Below are positions 45,444 through 53,627 of a stretch of DNA of 64,000 bases, one piece after another. The notes under the pieces were generated by a model. The model saw only the letters and a program-made list of their open reading frames with translations, was not told where the DNA came from and ran no database searches. Made by a program: the position numbers and the translations under genes. How positions within the stretch are numbered: the first letter of the stretch is position 1; each line of letters starts with the position of its first letter. This DNA comes from Sorangium aterium (GTDB lineage Bacteria; Myxococcota_A; Polyangia; Polyangiales; Polyangiaceae). The DNA is taken from positions 620,001 to 684,000 of the forward strand of contig NZ_JAQNDK010000002.1 of the NCBI RefSeq assembly GCF_028368935.1, written 5' to 3'.

Positions 45444-46421
45444 ATGGGAGACGCCGATATCGCCTTGCGCCATCTCGCCCGGAGGCGCCCCGGGGACCTG
45501 GTGCGCGCCTTCGTCCCCGAGGGCCATCGCACCGAGGTCGTCGGCTGGGTGGACAGCCAGGTCACGAACATCGAGCGCCGCGTCGACAAGGCGCTGCGCC
45601 TGCGGGTCGACGGCGAGCCGCGGGTGCTGCACATCGAGTTCTGCTACGCGCTCCGTGAGGACGTGCCGGATCGCGTCTTCGAATACCTCGGCTTCCTCTT
45701 CACCGCGCTCCGCCTCGAAGCCCCCGGTGAGCCTGTGCCGCCGATCGAGAGCGTCGTCGTGGTCCTCTCGGGCAGGAAGCGGCGCTTGCGTGCGACGGGC
45801 CAGCGCTCTACCGCCTGGCCGGGGCGGCCGTTCAGCGGCGCGCACTTCAGGATCGATGCCGTCTACCAGCACACGATCGGCGAGCTCCGTGCGCGCGGCA
45901 GCGTGCTCTGGCTGGTGTTCGCCCCGCTGGCGCGGGACGCGACCGCGGCGGCGCTGTGGGACGTCGTCGCGGAGATCCACGCGGGGGCGGCGACGGCCGC
46001 GGAGCGGGCCGAGCTGTATACGGCGCTGCTGGTGATGGCGGCCATCGATCCCTGGGGGCATAATCTGATGAAGGAGCTCGTCGACATGGTGGAGGACAAG
46101 GAAGAGGGGCTGCTCCGGCGCACACCGATCATCGGGGAGCTGATCCTCGAGGCTGAGCGACGAGGGGAGCAACGTGGGGAGCAGCGAGGAGAGCAACGAG
46201 GCGAGCTAAGGGGTGAGCAGCGTGGGGAGGAGAAGGCGATCGCGGAGCTGCTCGGTCGCCTCTTCGCGCGTCGGATCGGCCGACGGCCGACGGTGGAAGA
46301 AGAGCGCTCGATCCTCGAGCGAGCCCGCGCGATCGGTCCGGGCGAGGTCGAGGATGCCTTGCTCGATCTCGAGAGCGAGGCGCTGATTCGCTGGCTCGCG
46401 GAGCCGGTACGGAGCTCCTGA
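45444..46421 (+). CDS. Rpn-family-like (PD-(D/E)XK nuclease/putative transposase) protein, copy 2
   Basis: 325 residues, very similar to copy 1 along the whole length (for example ALRHLARRRPGDLVRAFVPE, SVVVVLSGRKRRLRATGQR, WGHNLMKELVDMVEDKEEG). It differs mainly by six instead of four 12-bp repeat units, which encode RGEQ/RGEL. Both copies keep the core DKALRL…LHIEF residues, so neither is obviously dead. Start ATG 45444 aligns with 40714; a GTG at 45393 is an alternative. Gene family is usually present in many copies per genome in related bacteria. Confidence 0.72.
   Translation: MGDADIALRHLARRRPGDLVRAFVPEGHRTEVVGWVDSQVTNIERRVDKALRLRVDGEPRVLHIEFCYALREDVPDRVFEYLGFLFTALRLEAPGEPVPPIESVVVVLSGRKRRLRATGQRSTAWPGRPFSGAHFRIDAVYQHTIGELRARGSVLWLVFAPLARDATAAALWDVVAEIHAGAATAAERAELYTALLVMAAIDPWGHNLMKELVDMVEDKEEGLLRRTPIIGELILEAERRGEQRGEQRGEQRGELRGEQRGEEKAIAELLGRLFARRIGRRPTVEEERSILERARAIGPGEVEDALLDLESEALIRWLAEPVRSS
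46161..46232 (+). repeat. 12-bp tandem repeats, six units (copy 2)
   Basis: Units like CGTGGGGAGCAG and CGAGGCGAGCTA encode RGEQ/RGEL; copy 1 has four units. Confidence 0.75.
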
Positions 46422-46570
46422 GCTCCCGAAAGAGCATGGCGAGCCGGTCTGTCGCACAGAAGATGGGAGTCGGGGCGGTTCCAACGGAACATCCGAGAAG
46501 CGCGTTGAACGAGCGCGCTCGCGCGTAGGGGCCGCGTGGACCGGCCCACGACACCGGCGAAGGCGCCCGC

Positions 46571-47365
46571 TCAGATGCCGTGGCCGAGCTCCACGCCGAG
46601 GACTCCGCTGAACCCGAGGTAGTCGTCCCGCACCACCGTGTCGAAGCCGGGGACCGCCGTGAAGCTCGCGCCCACGTAGGGCCTGAACCACGGCGCGTCG
46701 TCCGGCTGGTACCCGAGGCGCAGCCCCGCATCGACGACCACGCCGAGGAACGAGTCCTTGCCCGCGAAGAGCTCGTCCTCCCACGCGCTCACGCGGCGTC
46801 CGTCGGGCGTCTTGCGATCGTCCCCTTGCAAGTAGAAGCCGAACCCGCCGTAGCCGACCGTGATCGGGATCTGGACCGCCAGCGCTTCCGCGAAGGGCAG
46901 CCGGAACGAGAGCCCGACGTGCGCGCCCAGCATGGATCCGTCGGACTTGAGCTCGAGCGTGCGTTGCCCCTTGTAGGTCTGCCCTCCGGGCAGAGCGACC
47001 TCGAAGGTGGCCGGATTCATGGGCCCCGGCCGCGCGAGCCCACCCAGGCCGAGGCGCACCAGACCGTCGGCGAAGGTCACGCCGGCGGCGAACGCCGGCC
47101 CGTGCGACACGTGTCCTCCCAGGCCCATCACGCGCCATTCGAGGTCGACGAAGCCGCCTACCGGGACGTCCAGCGCGGGCCGGCGCGCGCTGCGCGCGTC
47201 CGCGGTCCCGGGCGGCCCGGCATCGAAGGCGCGCTCGACGTCCCCGGACCCGGCGTCCGGAGCCTGCGCGTCGGCCCGCGTGGCCCCGAGCAGGAGCGCG
47301 AGGAACGAGCTCGACGCGAGCGTCATGAGGTGAAGGCCGTGGCCACGGCGGTCAGTGAGCGACAC
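46571..47365 (-). CDS. Exported putative outer-membrane beta-barrel protein
   Basis: 264 residues. Signal peptide (FLALLLGATRADAQA), then short alternating strands ending in aromatic residues (PITVGYGGFGFYLQG, VVVDAGLRLGYQP, FRPYVGASF, FSGVLGVELGHGI), as in outer-membrane barrels. No family can be named. The GTG start at 47365 is supported by AAGGAGG five bases upstream, inside the preceding gene; the two genes overlap by 14 bases, so translation is probably coupled. Confidence 0.72.
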   Translation of the reverse strand: MSLTDRRGHGLHLMTLASSSFLALLLGATRADAQAPDAGSGDVERAFDAGPPGTADARSARRPALDVPVGGFVDLEWRVMGLGGHVSHGPAFAAGVTFADGLVRLGLGGLARPGPMNPATFEVALPGGQTYKGQRTLELKSDGSMLGAHVGLSFRLPFAEALAVQIPITVGYGGFGFYLQGDDRKTPDGRRVSAWEDELFAGKDSFLGVVVDAGLRLGYQPDDAPWFRPYVGASFTAVPGFDTVVRDDYLGFSGVLGVELGHGI

Positions 47366-48140
47366 GCGAGCCTCCTTGTCCGAAAGCGAAGCGCGCTCCG
47401 AAGGAGCCCTCGAGCATGAACTTGCCGTTGTCGCCGTTGAATCCAAAGCTGCCTCCCGCGCCGGCGTCGAGGGTGAGGAGAACGTGCTCGGACACGGCGT
47501 AGCCGGCGCCCGCCGTCAGGACCTGCGCCAGGTCGGCCAGCTCCGTCGTCGGATCGAGCTCCAGCTCGAAGCCGACGGTGGCCCCGGCGCGGAGCAGCCA
47601 CGCCTCGCCGAGCGCGACGTGAGCCATCATCGACAGCTCGTCGATGTGCCGGAGCGCCGACGCGGGCGCGTCGCCGCCTCGCCCGCCGTCCCCTCCGATA
47701 TCCTGGAGCGCCAGGAACCCCGTCTTGAGGCGCAGATCGAGCTCGAGCGGGCCGTGCGTCACGAGCGGCATCAGGAAGACCGCAGCGCCCGAGGCGCCGC
47801 TCGCGCCTTTCACCGTTTGCCCCCCCATGTACGCTCGCTCGAGGGCCCAGAAGGAGGCAGCGGCGCCGAGCTGCGCCCCACCCGCGAGGCGCACGCGGCC
47901 GTCGAGCTCCAGGCCGCCGCCCGTGTCCTTCCCCACGAGGCGTGATCCAAGGACGAGGCGAGCCTCCGCGGGCCCCGGATCCCCGGAATCGACGCCTCGG
48001 GGCGCGACCTCCTGCGGCGGGGATGCCCCCGTGGCCTCGGTCGCGTGGAGGCCCAAGGGTGGCAGCAGCGCGCTCAAGAACGCGAGGAGGCGGAGCAGAC
48101 GGCCCCGCCTCGGCCCATCGAACGTGTGGCGAACGAGCAT
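47352..48140 (-). CDS. Exported putative outer-membrane beta-barrel protein
   Basis: 262 residues. N-terminal signal peptide (LLRLLAFLSALLPPLGLHA) and repeated amphipathic strands (ARLVLGSRLVG, LELDGRVRLAGGAQLGAAASFWALE, WLLRAGATVGFELEL, VLLTLDAGAGGSFGF, EGSFGARFAFGQGG). It looks like a companion of the next gene, with which it overlaps. Function unknown. Divergent from a LysR regulator over 83 bases. Confidence 0.72.
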   Translation of the reverse strand: MLVRHTFDGPRRGRLLRLLAFLSALLPPLGLHATEATGASPPQEVAPRGVDSGDPGPAEARLVLGSRLVGKDTGGGLELDGRVRLAGGAQLGAAASFWALERAYMGGQTVKGASGASGAAVFLMPLVTHGPLELDLRLKTGFLALQDIGGDGGRGGDAPASALRHIDELSMMAHVALGEAWLLRAGATVGFELELDPTTELADLAQVLTAGAGYAVSEHVLLTLDAGAGGSFGFNGDNGKFMLEGSFGARFAFGQGGSRVAH

Positions 48141-48196
48141 GCACGCAGGATGGTCAGCGCCCGCTCATGCCGGTAGCGATAGAATGCGGCTTACAG

Positions 48197-48220
48197 TTAT
48201 TTCAATTCAGAATAAATTGA
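48197..48220. promoter_or_regulatory. LysR-box-like dyad
   Basis: TTATT (48197-48201) and AATAA (48211-48215), and the nested TCAATT/AATTGA pair, form an AT-rich dyad just before the LysR start codon in otherwise GC-rich DNA. It may serve LysR autoregulation and the divergent barrel genes. Confidence 0.4.
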
Positions 48221-48223
48221 GCC

Positions 48224-49087
48224 ATGGATCGATTCCTCGCGCTGCGCGTGTTCTGCAAGGTGGCGGACAGCGGCAGCTTCTCGCGGGCGGCGCGCGAGCT
48301 CTCCATGACGCAATCGGCCGCGAGCCGCGGGATCGCCGATCTCGAGTCGCGGCTGGGGCTGCGGCTGTTCGAGCGCACCACCCGGCGCGTCGCGCTCACC
48401 CTGGAGGGGCGCGCGTACTACGAGCAGATCGAGGAGCACGTGCGCGCGCTGGAGGACGCGGAGCTCCGCGCCGCCTCCGGCTTCGGGGACCTCGCGGGCC
48501 GCGTGAAGCTCTCGGCGCCTGGGGCGCTCGGCCGCCGCCTCCTCTTGCCGGAGCTCGTGCGGATCATGCACGAGTCGCCGGGGCTCGTCGTGGACGCCGC
48601 GCTCACCGATCAGCGGGTCGACCTCGTGGCAGGCGCGTTCGATTTCGCGCTTCGCGTCGGCGTCCGCAGCGAGCCGTCGTTCATCGAGCGAACGCTGGGG
48701 ACCTCGCCCCAGTGGCTCGTCGGGAGCGCCGGCCTGTTCGCGGGCAAGCCGGCGCCGACATCCATGTCGGAGCTCGCGGCGGTGCGGGTCGTGGCGAGCG
48801 GCGGGGTGCGCGATCTCGAGAAGCTGGGGCTCTCCGTCAGGCTCACGACCGACGACATCGAGACGAACCTCAGGGCCGTGGAAGCAGGGCTCGGCGTGAG
48901 CGTGCTCCCGCGCTGGCTGGTCGCGCGTCGGGTCCAGGAAGGGCGCTTGATCCGCCTCTTGCCCAGGCTCGCGCTGCCGAGCCCGCCCCTCGTCGTCGTC
49001 TACCCCCGGCGGCTCCGGCGCGTGGCGCGCCAGGTGCTGGAGCGGATAGAGCGGCACCTCCAGAAGGAGCTCACCTTCGACGGATGA
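48224..49087 (+). CDS. LysR-family transcriptional regulator
   Basis: 287 residues. Helix-turn-helix at 3-60 (LALRVFCKVADSGSFSRAARELSMTQSAASRGIADLESRLGLRLFERTTRRVALTLEG in order), followed by a LysR substrate-binding domain (VKLSAPGALGRRLLLPEL, DFALRVGV, GLGVSVLPRWLV). It is divergent from the two barrel genes, its possible targets. Confidence 0.93.
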   Translation: MDRFLALRVFCKVADSGSFSRAARELSMTQSAASRGIADLESRLGLRLFERTTRRVALTLEGRAYYEQIEEHVRALEDAELRAASGFGDLAGRVKLSAPGALGRRLLLPELVRIMHESPGLVVDAALTDQRVDLVAGAFDFALRVGVRSEPSFIERTLGTSPQWLVGSAGLFAGKPAPTSMSELAAVRVVASGGVRDLEKLGLSVRLTTDDIETNLRAVEAGLGVSVLPRWLVARRVQEGRLIRLLPRLALPSPPLVVVYPRRLRRVARQVLERIERHLQKELTFDG

Positions 49088-49111
49088 GCGCCTGTCGGGG
49101 AGGGGCAGCGC

Positions 49112-50056
49112 TCACAGCGACTGGTGCCCGAGGCGCACCTGCATCGACGTGTGGCGGGCGGCGAGGGCGCGGAGGAAGGCCAGGCTCTCGGCGCTCCCGG
49201 CAGGGTCGGACGAGAAATACCCGGGCTCGACGTCGTTCCGCCAGCCCCAGGCCGTGTGGCACACGTCGCCGGTGAAGAGCACCGGGCCGTCGGGCGTCCG
49301 CGCGACGTAGGCGACCGAGCCCGGCGTGTGCCCCGGCGCCGAGAGCGCGAAGAGCGAGGCGTCGCCGAGCACGTCGATCACGCGCTCGCCGCCGAAGGCC
49401 CACTCCTCGAGGGGCGCGCGGCCCTCGAGGAGCTGGTCCACGGTGGACTGGGTGAGGGCATGGAACGGGCTCTCGAACGTGGACTCGCCGGGTCCGACGA
49501 AGATCGGGACGTCGCGCGCCACGTCGGGCAGGCCGAGCACGTGGTCGATGTGCAGGTGCGTGAGGAGCACGCCGGCCAGCGCCCTCTCGCCGCGCCAGGC
49601 GCCGAGGCCGGCCTCCACCCGCAAGGCGCCGAAGTTGAGCGCCTGTCCCACGGGGCCGGTGCGGAGGGGATGGTCGCTCGCCGCGAGCGCCTGCGACGCG
49701 CCCGTGTCGATGAGGTACAAGCCCCGGGACGGGTGCGCGAGCGCGTGAAAGGTGATGTCGACCGGCTCGGCGCCGTCGGTCAGGCCGGCGGCGCGCTCGT
49801 GGGCCAGGTTGATGAGCCCGGCGCGGCTGGTCTCCCACCGCGCGCTGACGACGGTCTCGACGGTGATGGGACCCGCCTGATCGAGGAGCGCCTCCATCGC
49901 CTGCAGCCGGATCGGCTTGCCGAGCGTGGCCCTCACCGCGCCGTGCGTCGACGCCGGCGGGTCCTCGGGCGCGGGGAGCGGCTCGGCGCACGCGCCGAGC
50001 AGGAGCGCGGAGGCGAGGAGAGCGCGGGATACGAAGCGGAAGGTGTGTCTGGACAT
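49112..50056 (-). CDS. Metallo-beta-lactamase-fold lipoprotein
   Basis: 314 residues. Signal peptide with lipobox LGAC. Metal-binding motif THLHIDHVLGL (HxHxDH), GHTPGSV, FTGDVCH and the final LGHQSL fit the metallo-beta-lactamase hydrolase fold of the lactonase/hydrolase type (quorum-lactonase-like enzymes share it). Substrate unknown. ATG 50056 chosen because it gives a clean lipoprotein signal. Divergent from a LysR gene 65 bases away that probably controls it. Confidence 0.88.
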   Translation of the reverse strand: MSRHTFRFVSRALLASALLLGACAEPLPAPEDPPASTHGAVRATLGKPIRLQAMEALLDQAGPITVETVVSARWETSRAGLINLAHERAAGLTDGAEPVDITFHALAHPSRGLYLIDTGASQALAASDHPLRTGPVGQALNFGALRVEAGLGAWRGERALAGVLLTHLHIDHVLGLPDVARDVPIFVGPGESTFESPFHALTQSTVDQLLEGRAPLEEWAFGGERVIDVLGDASLFALSAPGHTPGSVAYVARTPDGPVLFTGDVCHTAWGWRNDVEPGYFSSDPAGSAESLAFLRALAARHTSMQVRLGHQSL

Positions 50057-50121
50057 GCCGCCATTGTGTTCTCCGAAAAATGAATGGGTAATTGGCGAAA
50101 GTTGCATGTAGCCATACGTAG
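50057..50121. promoter_or_regulatory. AT-rich divergent promoter region
   Basis: This 65-base gap between the lipoprotein hydrolase and the LysR gene contains the lowest-GC run of the area (around 50070-50110), as expected for promoters and a LysR site. No exact box was assigned. Confidence 0.35.
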
Positions 50122-51015
50122 ATGGATATCTCGTGGGACGACGCGCGGCTGTTCCTCGCGGTGGCGGAGGCAGGCAGCCTGAGCGCCGCCGCGCGCAAGC
50201 TGCAGATGACCCAGCCCACGGTGAGCCGGCGGCTCGCGGAGCTGGAGGCGTGCCTCGGCGAGCCCCTCTTCGACCGCGGCGTGGCCGGCACGGCGCTGAC
50301 GGCGTACGGGGCCGGCCTCGTCGAGCCCGCGCAGCGGATGGCCGACTGGGCCGCCGAGCTGACCCGCGCGGCGGAGCGGCGGCACGCGCCCACGGGCGTG
50401 GTCCGGGTGACGGCGCCCCCCGGCGTCGCGCACGGCTTCCTCGTCCCGTTCGCGGCGGCCTTCTCGCGGCGCGCGCCGGCGATCGAGCTGCACGTCGTGT
50501 CCACGGTGCGCCCGCTCGACCTGACGAGGCGGGAAGCCGATCTGGCGCTGCGGCTGGGCGTCCCCGCCGACGAGGAGAGCGTCGCCTCGGTCGACATCGA
50601 GCTGCGCGCCTTCGCGTCGGAGCCGTACGCAGCGCGGGTGGCGGGCAAGACCGATCCCGCGGAGCTCGCCTGGATCGGCTGGGCGCCGCCGCTCGATGAC
50701 CTCTCGCCGAACAGCGCGCTCGCCCGCCTGATCCCGGGGTGGCGCCCGTCGTTCGCGTCCGACGACTACCTCGTTCAGATCCGCGCGTGCGAGCTGGGGC
50801 TCGGCGCGATGATGCTCGCGCGCGAGCACCCGCGCTTCCGGAGGCACCCGCCGCTCGTGGAGCTGAAGGTGGACCTGCCGCCCGCGCGACGCCCGCTCGT
50901 CCTGCTCTGCCCGCGCAGCGCCCGCGCCATTCCGCGGGTGCGCGCGGTGCTCGAGCCGCTCGCGGAGAGCCTGCGCGCGTGGCGCCCGCCGAAGGCGAGG
51001 GGCGCTCGGCGCTGA
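50122..51015 (+). CDS. LysR-family transcriptional regulator
   Basis: 297 residues. Helix-turn-helix at 5-62 (DARLFLAVAEAGSLSAAARKLQMTQPTVSRRLAELE as consecutive blocks), then a LysR effector domain (VVRVTAPPGVAHGFLVPFAA, ADLALRLGV, CELGLGAMMLAREHP). It is unrelated in detail to the LysR gene at 48224. Divergent from the metallo-beta-lactamase-fold lipoprotein gene. Confidence 0.93.
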   Translation: MDISWDDARLFLAVAEAGSLSAAARKLQMTQPTVSRRLAELEACLGEPLFDRGVAGTALTAYGAGLVEPAQRMADWAAELTRAAERRHAPTGVVRVTAPPGVAHGFLVPFAAAFSRRAPAIELHVVSTVRPLDLTRREADLALRLGVPADEESVASVDIELRAFASEPYAARVAGKTDPAELAWIGWAPPLDDLSPNSALARLIPGWRPSFASDDYLVQIRACELGLGAMMLAREHPRFRRHPPLVELKVDLPPARRPLVLLCPRSARAIPRVRAVLEPLAESLRAWRPPKARGARR

Positions 51016-51049
51016 CGGCGTCGCGCGCCCGCGGGCTGGGCTATCTTCG

Positions 51050-52705
51050 ATGGCGATGACCGCCGCCGCACACGCCCTGCCCAGAGGCCCCGCTCTGCGG
51101 ATCGTCTGCGTGAACGACGTGTACTTGCTCGACAACCTCCCGCGCCTCGCGACCCTGGTGCGGCGCCACGCCGCCGCGCCCGTGGATCGCTTCATCACCG
51201 TGATGGCCGGCGATTTCCTCGCGCCGAGCCTGCTGTCGAGCCTCGATCACGGCAGGGGCATGGTCGACTGCATGAACGCGCTGCCGATCACCCACACCAT
51301 CTTCGGCAACCACGAGGCCGACGTCGAGCTGCCGGAGCTCAGGGCGCGGGTGCAGGAGTTCCGGGGCACGTGGCTCAACACCAACATGCCCTCGTTCTCT
51401 CCGGCGCTGCCGACGCACGAGATCCTCGACGTCTCGAGCCCCGGCGGGCGCGCTGTCCGGATCGGCCTGCTCGGCCTGCTCGTGCACGTGCAGGGCCTTT
51501 ATCGGCGGGATGCGTTCGGGGGGATCACCATCGAGCCGGCGAACGAGGCGGCCCTGCGCTGGACCCGCCGGCTCCTCCGCGACGAGGGGTGCGCGTGCGT
51601 GATCCCGATCACGCACCAGAGCCGCGACCAGGACCTCGCGCTCGCGCGGGCGCAGCGCGATCCGCGCTTTCCCGTGATCCTCGGCGGGCACGAGCACGAG
51701 GTGATGCTCGACGACGTGGACGGCTGCTGGGTCGTGAAGGCCGGCACCGACGCGGAGAGCGCTGCGATCATCGACCTCGTGTGGCCGGCCATGGCGCCGC
51801 CTGCAGGGGTGCCCGACCTGCCCGTGGTCACCGTCCGGATCGAGGAGGTCGGCGCCTACCCCGAGGATCCGGCGATGCGCGCGCGCGTCGACCGCCACAT
51901 GCAGATCGTTCGCGATCTCGACGCGGCCACGCTCCTCCGGCTCCCGCCGGGGAGCGAGCTCTCGTCCGTCGGGACGCGGGTGCAGCAGACCTCGCTCGGA
52001 GCGCTGCTCTGCTCGCGGATCCGGGACGCCCTCGGGGCGGAGGGGTGCCTCTTCAACGGCGGGGGCATCCGCGGCGGTCGCGTGTACCGGGAGCGCTTCA
52101 CCTACGGGGATCTCAAGGCCGAGGTGCCCTTCAGCAACGAGGTGGTGGTGACCCTCCTGCCTGGCCGCGTCGTCCGCGAGGCCGTCGCCGCGTCGCGGTC
52201 GCGCGCCCCCGCCCAGCACGCCGGTTACCTCCAGATCGACGACCGGATGGCGACGGACGCCCGCGGCGTCCTGAGCGCGATCGACGGCCTCCCGCTGGTC
52301 GACGATCGCGCGTACCGGATCGCCCTCCCGCGCGGGCTCCTCGGCGGCATGGATGACATCGCGCCGCTGGTCCACTTCGCCCAGGAGCACCCGGAGAAGG
52401 TGCCGCCGGCGGACAGCGGGCGCGAGCCAAAGCTCGTGCTCGTCGAGTCGTTCGCCGCGGACCTCGTCCGCCAGCTCGGGGCCTTCGAGACGATCGACGC
52501 CGACGGGGACGGTCGCGTCTCGGCCGAGGAGCTGAGGGCCGCCGTCTCGAGGACGACCTCCGAGACGCCGTCCGAGGTGGTCGTCGGCGAGATGATGAAG
52601 GCGCTCGATCGCGATGGCGACAAGCGCGTGACGCGCGGCGAGGTCGACGCGCTGTCCTCCTCGCCGCCCTCGGGCGCGAGGGGGCGCGATCGATCCGATC
52701 CGTGA
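51050..52705 (+). CDS. 5'-nucleotidase-like metallophosphoesterase with C-terminal EF-hands
   Basis: 551 residues. The metallophosphoesterase part has VNDVYLLDNL (first motif; the usual His is Tyr), AGDFLAPS, FGNHEADVE, THQSRDQD and GGHEHE, followed by a 5'-nucleotidase C-terminal domain (NGGGIRGGRVYRERFTYGDL). Two EF-hand loops end the protein: DADGDGRVSAEEL and DRDGDKRVTRGEV, so calcium control is plausible. No signal peptide is visible, unlike the periplasmic UshA type, so it may act inside the cell. A related DVYELDNL-type subfamily exists, which would explain the Tyr. Substrate unknown. Confidence 0.87.
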   Translation: MAMTAAAHALPRGPALRIVCVNDVYLLDNLPRLATLVRRHAAAPVDRFITVMAGDFLAPSLLSSLDHGRGMVDCMNALPITHTIFGNHEADVELPELRARVQEFRGTWLNTNMPSFSPALPTHEILDVSSPGGRAVRIGLLGLLVHVQGLYRRDAFGGITIEPANEAALRWTRRLLRDEGCACVIPITHQSRDQDLALARAQRDPRFPVILGGHEHEVMLDDVDGCWVVKAGTDAESAAIIDLVWPAMAPPAGVPDLPVVTVRIEEVGAYPEDPAMRARVDRHMQIVRDLDAATLLRLPPGSELSSVGTRVQQTSLGALLCSRIRDALGAEGCLFNGGGIRGGRVYRERFTYGDLKAEVPFSNEVVVTLLPGRVVREAVAASRSRAPAQHAGYLQIDDRMATDARGVLSAIDGLPLVDDRAYRIALPRGLLGGMDDIAPLVHFAQEHPEKVPPADSGREPKLVLVESFAADLVRQLGAFETIDADGDGRVSAEELRAAVSRTTSETPSEVVVGEMMKALDRDGDKRVTRGEVDALSSSPPSGARGRDRSDP

Positions 52706-52714
52706 GGGGTCTCC

Positions 52715-52727
52715 GCGGGCTTCCCGC
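52715..52727. terminator. Short hairpin between convergent genes
   Basis: GCGGG (52715-52719) and CCCGC (52723-52727) enclose three bases between the two converging stop codons. It is small and lacks a T-run on either side, so it is only a weak candidate. Confidence 0.25.
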
Positions 52728-52759
52728 CAAAAGCGGCGCTCGGGGTCGTCCAGATGGGG

Positions 52760-53419
52760 TCAGTCGATCCCGGTCTTCCCCGCGATCCAGTAGGCCTTGG
52801 CGCGCACCTCCCGCACCCCGGCCGCCCGGAGCACCTCCCGGGCCCGCTGGACCCACGCGCCGCCGCCGCAGGCCACCGCCGTGGCGACGCCCGCCGCGCG
52901 CTCGCGGAGCAATGCGGCGGCCTCCTCGTCGGACCCCGCAAGGTCCACGGAGACGTCGAGCGATCGCGCCGCCGCCTCCGCCGCGGGGACGTTCGCCACC
53001 CGGAGCACGGCGTGGGCGCCGAGGCGGCGCGCCGAGGCCGCCACCCCGAGCGAGGTCTCGTCGCCGGTCAGGAGGCCCACGCCTCCCAGACGGAGGGAGC
53101 GTTGCGGGCCGACGAACCGCACGACGTCGCCGGGGCGGACGGCCTCCGTCCACCGCGCGCCCGGCGCGCTCCCGTGCGCGTGGAGGAGCAGCGTGGTCCG
53201 ACCGTCCGACCAGTCGATCGGGGTGTACGTCCGCACGTCGTTCGAGGGGAGGAGCACCTGGATCTTGTCGCCGGGCTGCCAGCTGCCCGTGCGCAGCCCC
53301 TCGCCCTCGAGCACCACGTGCCGGTAGAGCGGGTGGGGCGCGTCCACGGCCTGCACCTTCGCCTCGGTCAGCACCAGCCCGCCGAGGAGCCCGAGCAAGC
53401 GACCTTTTCCGGATGCCAT
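52760..53419 (-). CDS. Siderophore-interacting-protein-like FAD protein
   Basis: 219 residues. The FAD-binding part shows DVRTYTPIDWSDGRTTLLL and HGSAPGARWTEAVRPGDVVRFVGPQ, as in SIP/ViuB-type flavoproteins, which reduce ferric siderophores. The C-terminal part has an alpha/beta domain (AAVACGG-like stretch, REVRAKAYWIAGKTG), which ends with the YWIAGK element usual in SIP. The protein is at the short end for the family (about 220-280). ATG 53419 was chosen. No siderophore genes are nearby. Confidence 0.82.
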   Translation of the reverse strand: MASGKGRLLGLLGGLVLTEAKVQAVDAPHPLYRHVVLEGEGLRTGSWQPGDKIQVLLPSNDVRTYTPIDWSDGRTTLLLHAHGSAPGARWTEAVRPGDVVRFVGPQRSLRLGGVGLLTGDETSLGVAASARRLGAHAVLRVANVPAAEAAARSLDVSVDLAGSDEEAAALLRERAAGVATAVACGGGAWVQRAREVLRAAGVREVRAKAYWIAGKTGID

Positions 53420-53627
53420 GCGGGTCAGCGTAGTCAGGGCGACCGCGCCGGTGCGTGAAGAACCGTGAAGTCCGGAGGACCGGAGGGCGAAAGCCCTGCA
53501 GCTCGACACATCGACGGTGCGGAAGGAGTCGCAAGGCGAGGCGCCCCTCCCTCCCATGAGGGGGCCGACGGCCAGCGGCGCAGCCCGCGCGCTGCCGCGG
53601 TCCCCGTGGTGTAAGATGGGGAACCCT

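Larger units (their letters stand above)
45342..46421 (+). repeat. Direct repeat copy 2 (Rpn-like gene plus leader)
   Basis: Matches 40610-41676, starting with the same GCCCGCCATGGCGCCGCCAC, same orientation, about 4.7 kb away. Confidence 0.75.

Noticed and set aside
40610-46421. Composite transposon bounded by Rpn copies
   Set aside because: Copies are direct repeats with no inverted ends or target duplications that I could see; only a tandem-type duplication is supported.
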